Shown: piece by piece, positions 10,153-17,255 of the stretch
Numbering within the stretch: the stretch's first letter is position 1
Layout of the letters: the number at the start of each line of letters is the position of its first letter
NCBI GenBank assembly: GCA_902478875.1
Contig: CABSMZ010000011.1
Location: forward strand, 1-23,841
DNA length: 23,841 nt
DNA from: an uncultured Collinsella sp.
Lineage (GTDB): Bacteria > Actinomycetota > Coriobacteriia > Coriobacteriales > Coriobacteriaceae
Direction: 5' to 3'
Notes under the pieces: model-generated
Seen by the model: the letters and a program-made list of their open reading frames with translations, nothing else
The model's database searches: none
What the model was told of the DNA's origin: nothing
Made by a program: the position numbers and the translations under genes

Positions 10153-10911
10153 TCACTCCTCGCTCTGCGAATACGAAGCGTCCAGAATCTCCTGCGCGTA
10201 AGCACGCTCCTCGGGCGTGAGCCGCGCTGTCTCAATCAGATCGGGACGCCAACGACAGGTGCGCTCGATGGCGTTCTTACGACGCCAAGCGTCAACTTTG
10301 GCGTGATCGCCACTCACGAGCACAGGAGGCACGCCCTCGCCGTTAAACTCGGCAGGACGAGTGTACTGCGCGTACTCGAGCAGGCCTCCGTCCTCGGCGG
10401 TCGAGAACGACTCGTCCACGTTGCTCATCTCGTCGCCCAAGGCGCCGGGGATGAGGCGTACGACGGCATCGGCAACGACCATAGCGGGAAGCTCGCCGCC
10501 CGTGAGCACGTAGTCGCCGATCGACAGACGCTCATCGGCATACACATATGCACGCTCGTCGACGCCCTCGTAACGGCTGCACACAAACAGCAGGCGCTCA
10601 CTTTTGAGCAGACGCTCGGCCACATGCTGCGTAAAAGGCTCGCCACAGGGGGTAAAGAACACCACGGTGGGCTTGGGACCCTCTGCGCTAATGGCCTCGA
10701 TGGCCTCTGCGATAGGCTCGACCTTCATGAGCATGCCCTGCCCGCCGCCGTACGGCTCGTCATCGACGGTACGATGGCGGTCGTGCGTCCAGTCGCGCAG
10801 GTTATACGCCTTAAAATCAAAAAGGCCGGCCTTGCGGGCGCGGCCCAAAATCGACGTGGACATGACGGGCTCAAACATCTCGGGAAAGACCGAAAGGGTC
10901 TCAATCAGCAT
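10153..10911 (-). CDS. trmD: tRNA (guanine-N1)-methyltransferase
   Basis: A 252-residue SPOUT methyltransferase that makes m1G37 in tRNA and so prevents +1 frameshifting. Motifs: YGGGQGMLMK (54-63), CSRYEGVDERA (111-121) and the SAM-binding trefoil knot SIGDYVLTGGELPAMV (130-145), then GALGDEMSNVDESF with the conserved Asp pair. The length is typical. The ATG at 10911 follows GGGAGG at a good distance and lies 10 nt after rimM. The rimM-trmD pairing is conserved. The next gene would normally be rplS but is lepB here. Confidence 0.98.
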   Translation of the reverse strand: MLIETLSVFPEMFEPVMSTSILGRARKAGLFDFKAYNLRDWTHDRHRTVDDEPYGGGQGMLMKVEPIAEAIEAISAEGPKPTVVFFTPCGEPFTQHVAERLLKSERLLFVCSRYEGVDERAYVYADERLSIGDYVLTGGELPAMVVADAVVRLIPGALGDEMSNVDESFSTAEDGGLLEYAQYTRPAEFNGEGVPPVLVSGDHAKVDAWRRKNAIERTCRWRPDLIETARLTPEERAYAQEILDASYSQSEE

Positions 10912-10921
10912 GTTGTCCTCC

Positions 10922-11443
10922 CTACTTGTCCATATCGATCAGGCCGTCCATCACGTGGACGGAAATTGTTCCTGCATCGGGAAGATCGAGCACGACTTGC
11001 TCGATCACGGGAATCAGTACCTCGCCGTACCGATCACCCTCGACAACCCAAACATCGTTAGCGGGCGTCGACATGATCTCGACGATCGTGCCGAGCGAGC
11101 CGAAGCGCTCGTCGACCACCTCGCGACCCATCAGGTCGGTATAGGCAGCGTCGAGCGAATCGAGCTCAAAATCGTCACGATTTGCCAGCACGTAGCATCC
11201 CGTGATGCCCTCGGCGGCTGTCAAGTCGTCAATGCCCTCAAACGAGACCAGATCGCCATCGCCCGTATCGGTGACGGACACGACCGTGCAAAAGCGGTCG
11301 CGCTTGAGCGCCGGCGGCGTCAGAGCGACCCGCATACCCGGCTCTAATACAGAAGGAAGCCCCCGCAGCGGCTGCGCGAGGACCTCCCCCTTCCTTCCGT
11401 GCGGCTTGACCACACGGGCGATGTTTTTGTACTGGGACCTCAA
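10922..11443 (-). CDS. rimM: 16S rRNA processing protein RimM
   Basis: A 173-residue RimM with the N-terminal NIARVVKPHGRKGEV motif and a C-terminal PRC-barrel (about 100-170; TDLMGREVVDERFGSLG, then DVWVVEG and VLIPVIEQVV). RimM binds S19 and helps mature the 30S head. No ATG is available near the N-terminus; the start is TTG at 11443, 4 nt after the khpA stop. The TTG lies in the 4-nt loop of GGACC-TTGA-GGTCC, a self-complementary sequence spanning the gene junction. This suggests that translation is coupled to khpA. The function is clear; the exact start is less so. Confidence 0.93.
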   Translation of the reverse strand: MRSQYKNIARVVKPHGRKGEVLAQPLRGLPSVLEPGMRVALTPPALKRDRFCTVVSVTDTGDGDLVSFEGIDDLTAAEGITGCYVLANRDDFELDSLDAAYTDLMGREVVDERFGSLGTIVEIMSTPANDVWVVEGDRYGEVLIPVIEQVVLDLPDAGTISVHVMDGLIDMDK

Positions 11444-11451
11444 GGTCCTAG
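11438..11451 (-). promoter_or_regulatory. Hairpin enclosing the rimM TTG start
   Basis: GGACC-TTGA-GGTCC on the minus strand; the start codon is the loop. Its 5' arm overlaps the khpA stop codon, so ribosomes finishing khpA would open it. Confidence 0.45.
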
Positions 11452-11732
11452 CCCAGAACCTCTACCTCGACAGCAGTGTCGAGGCGAGCGGCCAGTGCAC
11501 GGGCGAGCGTGCGAATGGCCTTGATGGTACGGCCACGACGGCCGATGACCTTAGCGACGTCATCCTCGGCGACCGAAACCTCAATTGTAGAGGCGTCGTC
11601 ACCATCGATGACCTCAAGGCTCACGGAATCCGGGTCGTCGACGATCTGAACAACGAGATATTCGACGAGATCGGCGATGCGATCTGAGAGCATTGCCTCA
11701 CCCTCGAGCTGTGCAGCGTCAACCTCAGGCAC
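11448..11732 (-). CDS. khpA: KH-domain RNA-binding protein KhpA
   Basis: A 94-residue single KH-domain protein. The KH signature AKVIGRRGRTIKAIRTLARA holds the GxxG loop at G64-R-R-G67. KhpA proteins (about 76-80 residues) bind RNA, often with KhpB, and affect cell division and elongation in streptococci. The conserved core begins at MLSDRIADLVEYLV; the start chosen is GTG at 11732, giving a 13-residue extension, because GAGGAG in the last codons of rpsP lies 6-7 nt upstream. ATG at 11693 is the alternative start. The order rpsP-khpA-rimM-trmD is the standard one. Confidence 0.93.
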   Translation of the reverse strand: MPEVDAAQLEGEAMLSDRIADLVEYLVVQIVDDPDSVSLEVIDGDDASTIEVSVAEDDVAKVIGRRGRTIKAIRTLARALAARLDTAVEVEVLG

Positions 11733-11735
11733 GAT

Positions 11736-12077
11736 TTACTCCTCGGCGCCCTCAGCGGCCTCAGCGGCAGCCTTAGCGGCCTCGGCCTCTTTGGCGAGCT
11801 GCTTCTTGGACTTCTTGACGACGGTCTCGGTCTTCTCGCCCTCGTTGGCGGCCTTGACCAGAGCGGCGACAGCGTCGGTGAGCTGAGCGCCCTTGGACTG
11901 CCAGTCAGCGATCTTCTCGAGATCGAGGTTGATGGTCTTGGGGGTGGTCATCGGGTTGTAGCGGCCAACCTCCTCGATGATACGACCGTCACGCGGGGCG
12001 CGGGAATCGGCGACGACGACACGGTAGTACGGACACTTCTTAGCGCCGTGACGAGCAAGGCGAATCTTGACTGCCAA
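11736..12077 (-). CDS. rpsP: 30S ribosomal protein S16
   Basis: A 113-residue S16 beginning (M)AVKIRLARHGAKKCPYYRVV, with ADSRAPRDGRIIEEVGRYNP next. The conserved domain is about 80 residues; the last ~30 are a Lys/Ala/Glu tail (KKSKKQLAKEAEAAKAAAEA). S16 is an early-to-middle 30S assembly protein. The start is TTG at 12077, with GGAGGAG 6 nt upstream exactly where the family begins. The frame remains open upstream but that part is unlike S16 and lies within the leader. It is the first gene of a long operon with one good and one possible promoter upstream. Confidence 0.97.
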   Translation of the reverse strand: MAVKIRLARHGAKKCPYYRVVVADSRAPRDGRIIEEVGRYNPMTTPKTINLDLEKIADWQSKGAQLTDAVAALVKAANEGEKTETVVKKSKKQLAKEAEAAKAAAEAAEGAEE

Positions 12078-12096
12078 AGGAAACTCCTCCAACCAA

Positions 12097-12130
12097 GCAG
12101 CTTTAGGCTGCAACTACAAACAAACAGTTG
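12097..12130 (-). promoter_or_regulatory. Two tandem small hairpins in the rpsP leader
   Basis: CAACT/AGTTG (12130-12126 with 12115-12111) and GCAGC/GCTGC (12111-12107 with 12101-12097). They fill the ~50-nt leader from the predicted start to just before the Shine-Dalgarno site. A role in autoregulation is possible but not shown. Confidence 0.35.
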
Positions 12131-12133
12131 AAC

Positions 12134-12162
12134 ATAATACGCCATCGACGCGGGCAGGTGAA
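12134..12162 (-). promoter_or_regulatory. rpsP operon promoter P1
   Basis: TTCACC (12162-12157), 17-bp spacer, TATTAT (12139-12134) on the minus strand. The transcript would start near 12127. Confidence 0.75.
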
Positions 12163-12206
12163 GTCCGTGAGACCAACTTCTTCGGTGTAGTCGAGGGCAA
12201 ATCCAT

Positions 12207-12234
12207 ATCTTAGACAAGAATTCGGGATTTGCAA
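12207..12234 (-). promoter_or_regulatory. Possible second upstream rpsP promoter P2
   Basis: TTGCAA (12234-12229), 16-bp spacer, TAAGAT (12212-12207) on the minus strand. A weaker match, about 73 bp upstream of P1. Confidence 0.45.
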
Positions 12235-12266
12235 GCACATACACGCACCCCACATGAGCTGCGCGG

Positions 12267-12272
12267 TATACT
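12267..12272 (+). promoter_or_regulatory. dinB -10 box, predicted leaderless start
   Basis: TATACT ends 6 nt before the ATG at 12279, so the transcript would begin at or next to the start codon. No clear -35 box is seen. Confidence 0.55.
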
Positions 12273-12278
12273 CATGAC

Positions 12279-13532
12279 ATGGAAAGACGCGAACATACAT
12301 ACGGTTATGAGGATGCCATGGGCGTCACGCCGCCTCCCTGGACGGGTCCGGCGGTGGGCCTGATGGACCTCGATGCGTTTTTTGCGAGCGTGGAAATGCT
12401 CGATCATCCCGAATGGCGCGGAAAGCCGCTCATCGTGGGCGGAGACGCCGATTCGCGCGGCGTCGTGTCCACGTGTTCGTATGAGGCACGTCGCTTTGGC
12501 GTGCACTCCGCCATGGCCTCGGCCGAGGCGCGGCGCTTGTGCCCGCAAGCCATTTGGACGCATGGGCATTTTGATCGCTATCGTGAGGTCAGCGCGCAGG
12601 TCATGGCGATTCTTGCCGAGGAGACGCCGCGCGTGGAGCGCGTATCCATCGACGAAGCCTTTATCGATATCACACCGGGTCGCTTTGCGCCCGAAGACCC
12701 GCTGCTGGTTGCGCGACGAATAAGCGACCGCGTGGCAGGGCTGGGAGTGACCTGTTCCATTGGCGTGGGCTGCAACAAGACGGTCGCAAAGATCGCAAGC
12801 GAGCGTGACAAGCCGTTTGGATTGACGATTGTGCGCCCCGGAACCGAGCAGCGCTTTTTGGCCGCGCTGCCGGTATCTGCCATGAGCGGCATCGGGCGCT
12901 CGGCCGAGGAGCGACTGCGCCGCATGCGCATCTACACCCTCGGCGAGCTATCACGTGCACCGGAATCCACCTTGGCCTCTATTTTTGGCGTCAACGGCGA
13001 ACGCATGCGCCAGCGTGCGCTGGGACTCGAAATCTCCGAAGTCACGAGCCTCGATGAAGAGCGCGAGGTCAAGTCGGTCAGCAATGAACGCACCTTTGCT
13101 AAAGATTTAACTGAGCGTGGGGATATTGAGGCGGCGATTGCGCTGTTGGGAGAGTCAGTGGGACGCCGCCTGCGCCGTCAGGGGCTGACGGGTGCCACGG
13201 TAACGCTCAAGCTTAAGTATTCGTATGGCAGCGGGCGTACGGCACAGCGCCGGCTGCCTCATCCGACCGACGATGAGAACATCTTCGTGGCGGTTGCACT
13301 CGAACTGCTCGACAACATCTGGCAGGATGGCATGCATGTTCGCTTAGCGGGCATCGGCATGAGCGACTTCGACCACCAAGGCGGCATCCAGACTGACCTG
13401 TTCTGCGAGATCGATGACCGCGGAGCCCAATCCAGCGACCGCCGCGACCTCTCCGTCGCCATCGACGCCGTCCGAGACAAATTCGGCGACACCGCCCTTT
13501 CCTTCGGCCGCCAATCCCGCTTCAACGATTAA
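12279..13532 (+). CDS. dinB: DNA polymerase IV (Y family)
   Basis: A 417-residue translesion polymerase and the only plus-strand gene. Palm motifs: GLMDLDAFFASVE with the metal ligand D30 and probable steric gate F35, and SIDEAFIDIT with D125-E126. YEARRFGV, SIGVGCNKTVAKIASERDKP and the thumb helix-hairpin-helix (SAMSGIGRSAEERLRRM) are present. The little-finger domain follows, and QTDLF (371-375) matches the sliding-clamp-binding consensus; it precedes a ~40-residue C-terminal piece. The ATG at 12279 suits a leaderless mRNA; ATG at 12318 has AGGA just upstream and is a real alternative. No LexA-type box is recognisable, so SOS control is not supported by what I see. Confidence 0.97.
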   Translation: MERREHTYGYEDAMGVTPPPWTGPAVGLMDLDAFFASVEMLDHPEWRGKPLIVGGDADSRGVVSTCSYEARRFGVHSAMASAEARRLCPQAIWTHGHFDRYREVSAQVMAILAEETPRVERVSIDEAFIDITPGRFAPEDPLLVARRISDRVAGLGVTCSIGVGCNKTVAKIASERDKPFGLTIVRPGTEQRFLAALPVSAMSGIGRSAEERLRRMRIYTLGELSRAPESTLASIFGVNGERMRQRALGLEISEVTSLDEEREVKSVSNERTFAKDLTERGDIEAAIALLGESVGRRLRRQGLTGATVTLKLKYSYGSGRTAQRRLPHPTDDENIFVAVALELLDNIWQDGMHVRLAGIGMSDFDHQGGIQTDLFCEIDDRGAQSSDRRDLSVAIDAVRDKFGDTALSFGRQSRFND

Positions 13533-13544
13533 CCGCCTTTGGGC

Positions 13545-13587
13545 AAAAAGAAAGCCGGGCAGGTGCGGAAAACCGCACCTGCCCGGC
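13545..13587 (-). terminator. Strong hairpin terminator between dinB and rsfS
   Basis: A perfect 15-bp GC-rich stem (13554-13568 with 13573-13587) and a 4-nt loop. On the minus strand it is followed by TTTCTTTTT, so it ends the obgE-rsfS transcript. On the plus strand the 3' flank is GATATG, with no T-run, so it would be a poor intrinsic terminator for dinB. Confidence 0.92.
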
Positions 13588-13627
13588 GATATGCGTGAGG
13601 GTAGCTAACCCCGTCTCAAATGAGCTA

Positions 13628-14083
13628 CTAGAGGAGGTTGAGGGGGAGCTGGGGGGCGTCGCCCCAGAGCTTTTCTAGGCGGTAGAAGTCGCGGGCTTCA
13701 GGAGTGAAGACGTGGACGACAACCGAACCGTAGTCCATGAGCATCCAGGTCTTCTGCTCGCGGCCCTCGATGGAGAACGGATGCTCGCCGCAAGCCTCGG
13801 CGACCTTCTCCTCGATCTCGTCGACGATAGAATCGACCTGGCGGTTGTTGGTACCGGTGGCAAGCACAAAGTAGTCGCATACGTCGGAAAGCTCGGTCAG
13901 GTCGAGCACCTGAACGCCCTCGCCCTTCTTGTCGTAGGCGGCCTGCGCGGCGGCGCGGGCGACATCCTCGGCGGCAACACCGCTCGCGGACAGCGAGGCA
14001 GCGGTGCGGTCGGACGTGGCAACAAAACTCTTGTGCTCCACACCTTCAAGAATCTGATCGTCGGTCATGGTCTCATCGGCCAT
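13628..14083 (-). CDS. rsfS: Ribosomal silencing factor RsfS
   Basis: A 151-residue protein of the Iojap/YbeB family. RsfS binds L14 on the 50S subunit and blocks subunit joining when nutrients are scarce. The conserved domain starts near residue 40 (ARAAAQAAYDKKGEGVQVLD) and includes CDYFVLATGTNNRQVDSIVD, EGREQKTWMLMDYGSVVVHV and FYRLEKLWGDAP. The first ~35 residues are an acidic, low-complexity extension. The ATG at 14083 follows AGAGG at 7 nt; ATG at 14068 is an alternative. It is the last gene of the rplU operon, after nadD and yqeK, a common arrangement. Confidence 0.96.
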   Translation of the reverse strand: MADETMTDDQILEGVEHKSFVATSDRTAASLSASGVAAEDVARAAAQAAYDKKGEGVQVLDLTELSDVCDYFVLATGTNNRQVDSIVDEIEEKVAEACGEHPFSIEGREQKTWMLMDYGSVVVHVFTPEARDFYRLEKLWGDAPQLPLNLL

Positions 14084-14110
14084 GGAATACCTCTTTCTAG
14101 ACAGCCCAAG

Positions 14111-14719
14111 CTAGCGCAGCTGGGCGTAATGGTTGTAAATCATAATAGCCGTGGGATAAAGATAACGCCCGGACTGGATCACATAGACCAGACCCTGCGC
14201 AAAACAGGAGAAGAACAACTCGTCGAGCGAGGACTTCCCCACCATCTTGCGCAGCGCATGGGCATAATCGCCGTGGCGGTTGGGTTCGATAGCATCGGCC
14301 ACAAAGACCACCATATCGAGCGGCGTCATGTCGCAAGCGCCCACGGTGTGACGGTCGACAGCCTGAAAGACCGCCGGCGACAGCTCGGGAAAAAGCTGCG
14401 GAAGCTCATAGGCGGCAACCGGGCCATGCAAAAGCGGCGTCGCGGCAGACGGAGAGCCGGCAATCTTAATGCCGTAATGCAGAGCGCGCGTAACCAGCTC
14501 GTCGTCGGAGAGCACTTTGTCCCAGTCATGGATCAGACCGGCAGCAGCGGCATCAAAGCGGTCAACGCCGTAGACCTCGGCCAGATGAAGTGCGGTCTCG
14601 GCAACACCCAGCGAATGCACATAGCGCTTGCGCTTATCCTTCATGCGAACATCGAGCAGCTCTTGAATGCGCTTGAGCAGCGCGCGTTCATCGCCCTCAA
14701 ACTGATCCTCTACCGACAA
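14111..14719 (-). CDS. yqeK: YqeK-type HD-domain hydrolase (symmetrical Ap4A hydrolase)
   Basis: A 202-residue HD-superfamily metalloenzyme. Family members split diadenosine tetraphosphate into two ADP. Metal-site residues visible in order: H35 (RYVHSLGVAETA), H64-D65 (AGLIHDWDK), H98 (LLHGPVAAY), H124 (DRHTVGA) and D142 (FVADAIEPNR). The length is about 190 in relatives. The start appears to be TTG at 14719, 12 nt after the nadD stop and preceded by GGGGG at 5-6 nt; no ATG lies before residue 26. The nadD-yqeK-rsfS order matches Firmicutes, and linkage with nadD suggests a role in nucleotide and stress metabolism. Confidence 0.93.
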   Translation of the reverse strand: MSVEDQFEGDERALLKRIQELLDVRMKDKRKRYVHSLGVAETALHLAEVYGVDRFDAAAAGLIHDWDKVLSDDELVTRALHYGIKIAGSPSAATPLLHGPVAAYELPQLFPELSPAVFQAVDRHTVGACDMTPLDMVVFVADAIEPNRHGDYAHALRKMVGKSSLDELFFSCFAQGLVYVIQSGRYLYPTAIMIYNHYAQLR

Positions 14720-14731
14720 CGTAGACCCCCA

Positions 14732-15409
14732 TCACTCAAAATCTTCTTGGCCCAAATCGGCATATAGCCTGCGTTTGCGAATGTAGCCGAGCACGGACTC
14801 GCTCGTAAGATAGCGCACGCTCATACCGCGGGCAACTCGCTTACGAATGTTCGTCGAGCTGATCGCCAGCGCCGGAATCTGAATATAGCGCACGTCGAAC
14901 GGCAGCCCCGACTCTTTGATTCGGGCACGCGCCGTATCGATATCAAAGCCCGGTCGTGTCGCCGCAATAAAGGTAGCAAGCTCAGCGATTCGTTCGGCAT
15001 CATGCCAGGTCACAATATCGATAATCGCGTCGGCGCCCGTAATAAAGTAGAGCTTTACCTGCGGCGGGTAAAAGTCGCGAAGGGCATGAAGCGTATCGGC
15101 CGTATAGGTTACGCCCGGACGGTCGATCTCGAACCGGCTCGCCAAAAAGGCCGGGTTCGCGGCGGTGGCGAGGACCGTCATGGCATAACGGTCCTCGGCA
15201 GGCGTCACCGGCTTGTCAAGCTTAAAGGCAGGAGAGCCCGCCGGCATAAAGAGCACAGCGTCCAAGTCGAGCGACTCGCGCGCCTGCTCGGCGGTCACCA
15301 GGTGCCCGTAATGGATGGGATCAAAGGTGCCACCCATAATGCCGAGCCTAAACTCCTGCCCGTCCTCAAGAGGAAGCTCGGGCAGACCGATTCCACCGCG
15401 CAGCGACAT
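14732..15409 (-). CDS. nadD: Nicotinate-nucleotide adenylyltransferase
   Basis: A 225-residue NaMN adenylyltransferase of NAD biosynthesis. The nucleotidyltransferase motif GIMGGTFDPIHYGHL (23-37; H33, H36) and the C-terminal ISSTNIRKRVARG (183-195) define the family, with FITGADAIIDIVTWHD between them. About 20 residues precede the usual start of the Rossmann fold. The ATG at 15409 lies 3 nt after the obgE stop; GGAGGG 11 nt upstream is inside obgE, so coupling is likely. NadD is often next to rsfS and obgE. Confidence 0.97.
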   Translation of the reverse strand: MSLRGGIGLPELPLEDGQEFRLGIMGGTFDPIHYGHLVTAEQARESLDLDAVLFMPAGSPAFKLDKPVTPAEDRYAMTVLATAANPAFLASRFEIDRPGVTYTADTLHALRDFYPPQVKLYFITGADAIIDIVTWHDAERIAELATFIAATRPGFDIDTARARIKESGLPFDVRYIQIPALAISSTNIRKRVARGMSVRYLTSESVLGYIRKRRLYADLGQEDFE

Positions 15410-15412
15410 GGC

Positions 15413-16879
15413 CTACTCGCCCTCCGAGGTCTCGGCATCGTCCGCGGCATCCACCGCATCGACAATCTCGACGCCCTCATCCGAAGCATCGGTCACGTCA
15501 ATGGCCTCAACGGCAACGTCCTCGCCAGCATCCTCGAGCTCCTCGTACTCCGAGAAGTCTTCGGCGCCCTCAAAGTCAAAGGCGCGCTGGCAAATGCGGA
15601 CCTCGTCGCCCGCACGGCAACCGGCCTTCTCGAGCGCGTCGTCAACACCCATACGCGCAAACTTATGCTGCAGGTAAATGACGGCTTCCTCATTTTCCCA
15701 GTCGGTCTGGATGACCATGCGCTCGATGGCACGACCGACCACGCGGAAGGCACCGGGCTCTTCCTGGACAATGCGGAAACGCTTCTCACGCTGCAGGCGA
15801 CGGCGCTCCCACTCATCGTCGCGCAGAACGACCGGCTCATCCGAGACAGCCAACTCGGCGCGCAGCTTAGCCACCTGCTCGCCCACGGCAAGCATCAGCG
15901 TGTTGAGACCGGCACCCGTCACGGCGGACACGGCAAAGAACATATGGCCGTCGTCGAGCGCTGCACGCTTGAGGTCGGCAATCTTGTCGGCCGTGCCCGG
16001 CGCGTCGCACTTGTTGGCAACGACGATCTGCGGACGCTCAGAAAGCTCAGCGCCATACTGCTCGAGCTCGCGGTTGATGATGCGATAGTCCTCAACCGGA
16101 TCGCGATCCTCAAAACCACCCGTCATGTCGACGACGTGCATGATCAGGGCCGTACGCTCAATGTGGCGCAGGAACTGGTGACCCAGGCCCTTACCCTCGC
16201 TCGCGCCTTCGATAAGACCGGGGACGTCGGCAACGACGTAAGAATATTCACCGGCACGCACCATGCCGAGGTTCGGCACGAGCGTGGTAAACGGGTAGTC
16301 GGCAATCTTGGGACGGGCGGCACTCATGCGCGCGATGAGCGATGACTTACCCACGGAGGGAAAGCCCACGAGCGCGGCATCGGCCATAAGCTTCATCTCG
16401 AGCTCGATCCAGTGCTCCTCGGCCGGTTCGCCCAGCTGAGCGAACGCGGGCGCGCGACGCACCGACGTCACAAAGTGCGTGTTGCCCAGACCGCCGGCAC
16501 CGCCGGGCGCCACGACGACGCGCTCGCCGTCGTGCACCAGGTCGGCAATCTCAAACATCGGGGTCTGCGTCTCGGGATCGAGCTCGCGCACCACGGTACC
16601 CATAGGGACCTTGAGAATCAGGTCCTCGCCGCTCTTGCCGTTACGACGGGCACCCTGCCCGTGCGTGCCGCGCTCGGCGCGAAAGTGATGCTTAAAGCGG
16701 TAATCGATCAGCGAAGACAGCTGAGCATCGGCCTGGATGACGACATTGCCGCCACGACCGCCGTCGCCGCCATCGGGGCCGCCCTTGGGGACAAATGCCT
16801 CGCGCCTAAACGACATGCATCCGGCTCCGCCGTCGCCGCCGCACACGTTAATGCGGCTGATATCGGTGAACTGTGACAA
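15413..16879 (-). CDS. obgE: GTPase Obg (50S assembly factor)
   Basis: A 488-residue Obg. Domains: glycine-rich Obg fold (1-165; GGDGGAGCMSFRREAFVPKGG), G domain with G1 GFPSVGKSS (172-180), G2 YPFTTLVPNLG, G3 DVPGLIEG (218-225), G4 NKCD (289-292) and G5 SAVTG, then the OCT domain (about 350-430; FRVVGRAIERMVIQTDW). The last ~55 residues are a strongly acidic tail. It acts in 50S maturation and the stringent response. The start is TTG at 16879 with AGGAGG 8 nt upstream; family sequences start at the same place (FTDISRINVCGGDGG). A terminator-like hairpin ends ~16 nt before the start, leaving no room for a promoter, so transcription must come through it. Confidence 0.97.
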   Translation of the reverse strand: MSQFTDISRINVCGGDGGAGCMSFRREAFVPKGGPDGGDGGRGGNVVIQADAQLSSLIDYRFKHHFRAERGTHGQGARRNGKSGEDLILKVPMGTVVRELDPETQTPMFEIADLVHDGERVVVAPGGAGGLGNTHFVTSVRRAPAFAQLGEPAEEHWIELEMKLMADAALVGFPSVGKSSLIARMSAARPKIADYPFTTLVPNLGMVRAGEYSYVVADVPGLIEGASEGKGLGHQFLRHIERTALIMHVVDMTGGFEDRDPVEDYRIINRELEQYGAELSERPQIVVANKCDAPGTADKIADLKRAALDDGHMFFAVSAVTGAGLNTLMLAVGEQVAKLRAELAVSDEPVVLRDDEWERRRLQREKRFRIVQEEPGAFRVVGRAIERMVIQTDWENEEAVIYLQHKFARMGVDDALEKAGCRAGDEVRICQRAFDFEGAEDFSEYEELEDAGEDVAVEAIDVTDASDEGVEIVDAVDAADDAETSEGE

Positions 16880-16895
16880 CAGAATCGCCTCCTAT

Positions 16896-16939
16896 AAAAA
16901 AGAGGGAGACCCTTGAATCCTAAAACTCAAGTGCCTCCC
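16896..16939 (-). terminator. Terminator/attenuator between rpmA and obgE
   Basis: On the minus strand GGGAG (16939-16935) pairs with CTCCC (16908-16904), with further pairing inside (CTTGA/TTCAAG), followed by TCTTTTTT (16903-16896). It lies 25 nt after the rpmA stop. The stem is imperfect, which fits partial read-through into obgE. Confidence 0.8.
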
Positions 16940-16964
16940 ACATATGTGCTCTATGAAGGGTGAA

Positions 16965-17222
16965 TTACGCGTTCGCGAGCGGGCGTACGCTGACCCTGTG
17001 CTTGATACCCTTGTGGAACTCAACGGTACCGTCGACCAGCGCGAACAGCGTGTCGTCCTTACCACGGCCAACGTTCTCACCCGGGTGGATGTGCGTGCCG
17101 TGCTGACGGACGAGAATCGTGCCCGTGGTTACCGTCTGGCCGGCATAGCGCTTCGTGCCAAGGCGCTGACCGCGGGAGTCACGGCCATTACGGGAGGAAC
17201 CGAGTCCTTTTTTGTGTGCCAT
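16965..17222 (-). CDS. rpmA: 50S ribosomal protein L27
   Basis: An 85-residue L27, standard length: MAHKKGLGSSRNGRDSRGQR, LGTKRYAGQTVTTGTILVRQ and HIHPGENVGRGKDDTLFAL. Its N-terminal tail reaches the peptidyl-transferase centre. It begins directly with MAHKKG and lacks the cleavable N-terminal extension found in Firmicutes, and no prp protease gene is present between rplU and rpmA. The ATG at 17222 has a weak AGG 9 nt upstream. It lies 33 nt after rplU. Confidence 0.98.
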   Translation of the reverse strand: MAHKKGLGSSRNGRDSRGQRLGTKRYAGQTVTTGTILVRQHGTHIHPGENVGRGKDDTLFALVDGTVEFHKGIKHRVSVRPLANA

Positions 17223-17255
17223 TGTGTATACCTACTCTTTCGTTACGAGTGTAAT

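Noticed and set aside
12285..12310. LexA/SOS box at the dinB start.
   Set aside because: Only one CGAAC half-site is present; the matching GTTCG half is absent at the required distance.
15002..16345. A 447-codon plus-strand frame opposite nadD and obgE.
   Set aside because: Same shadow effect; it crosses a gene boundary and has no recognisable motif.
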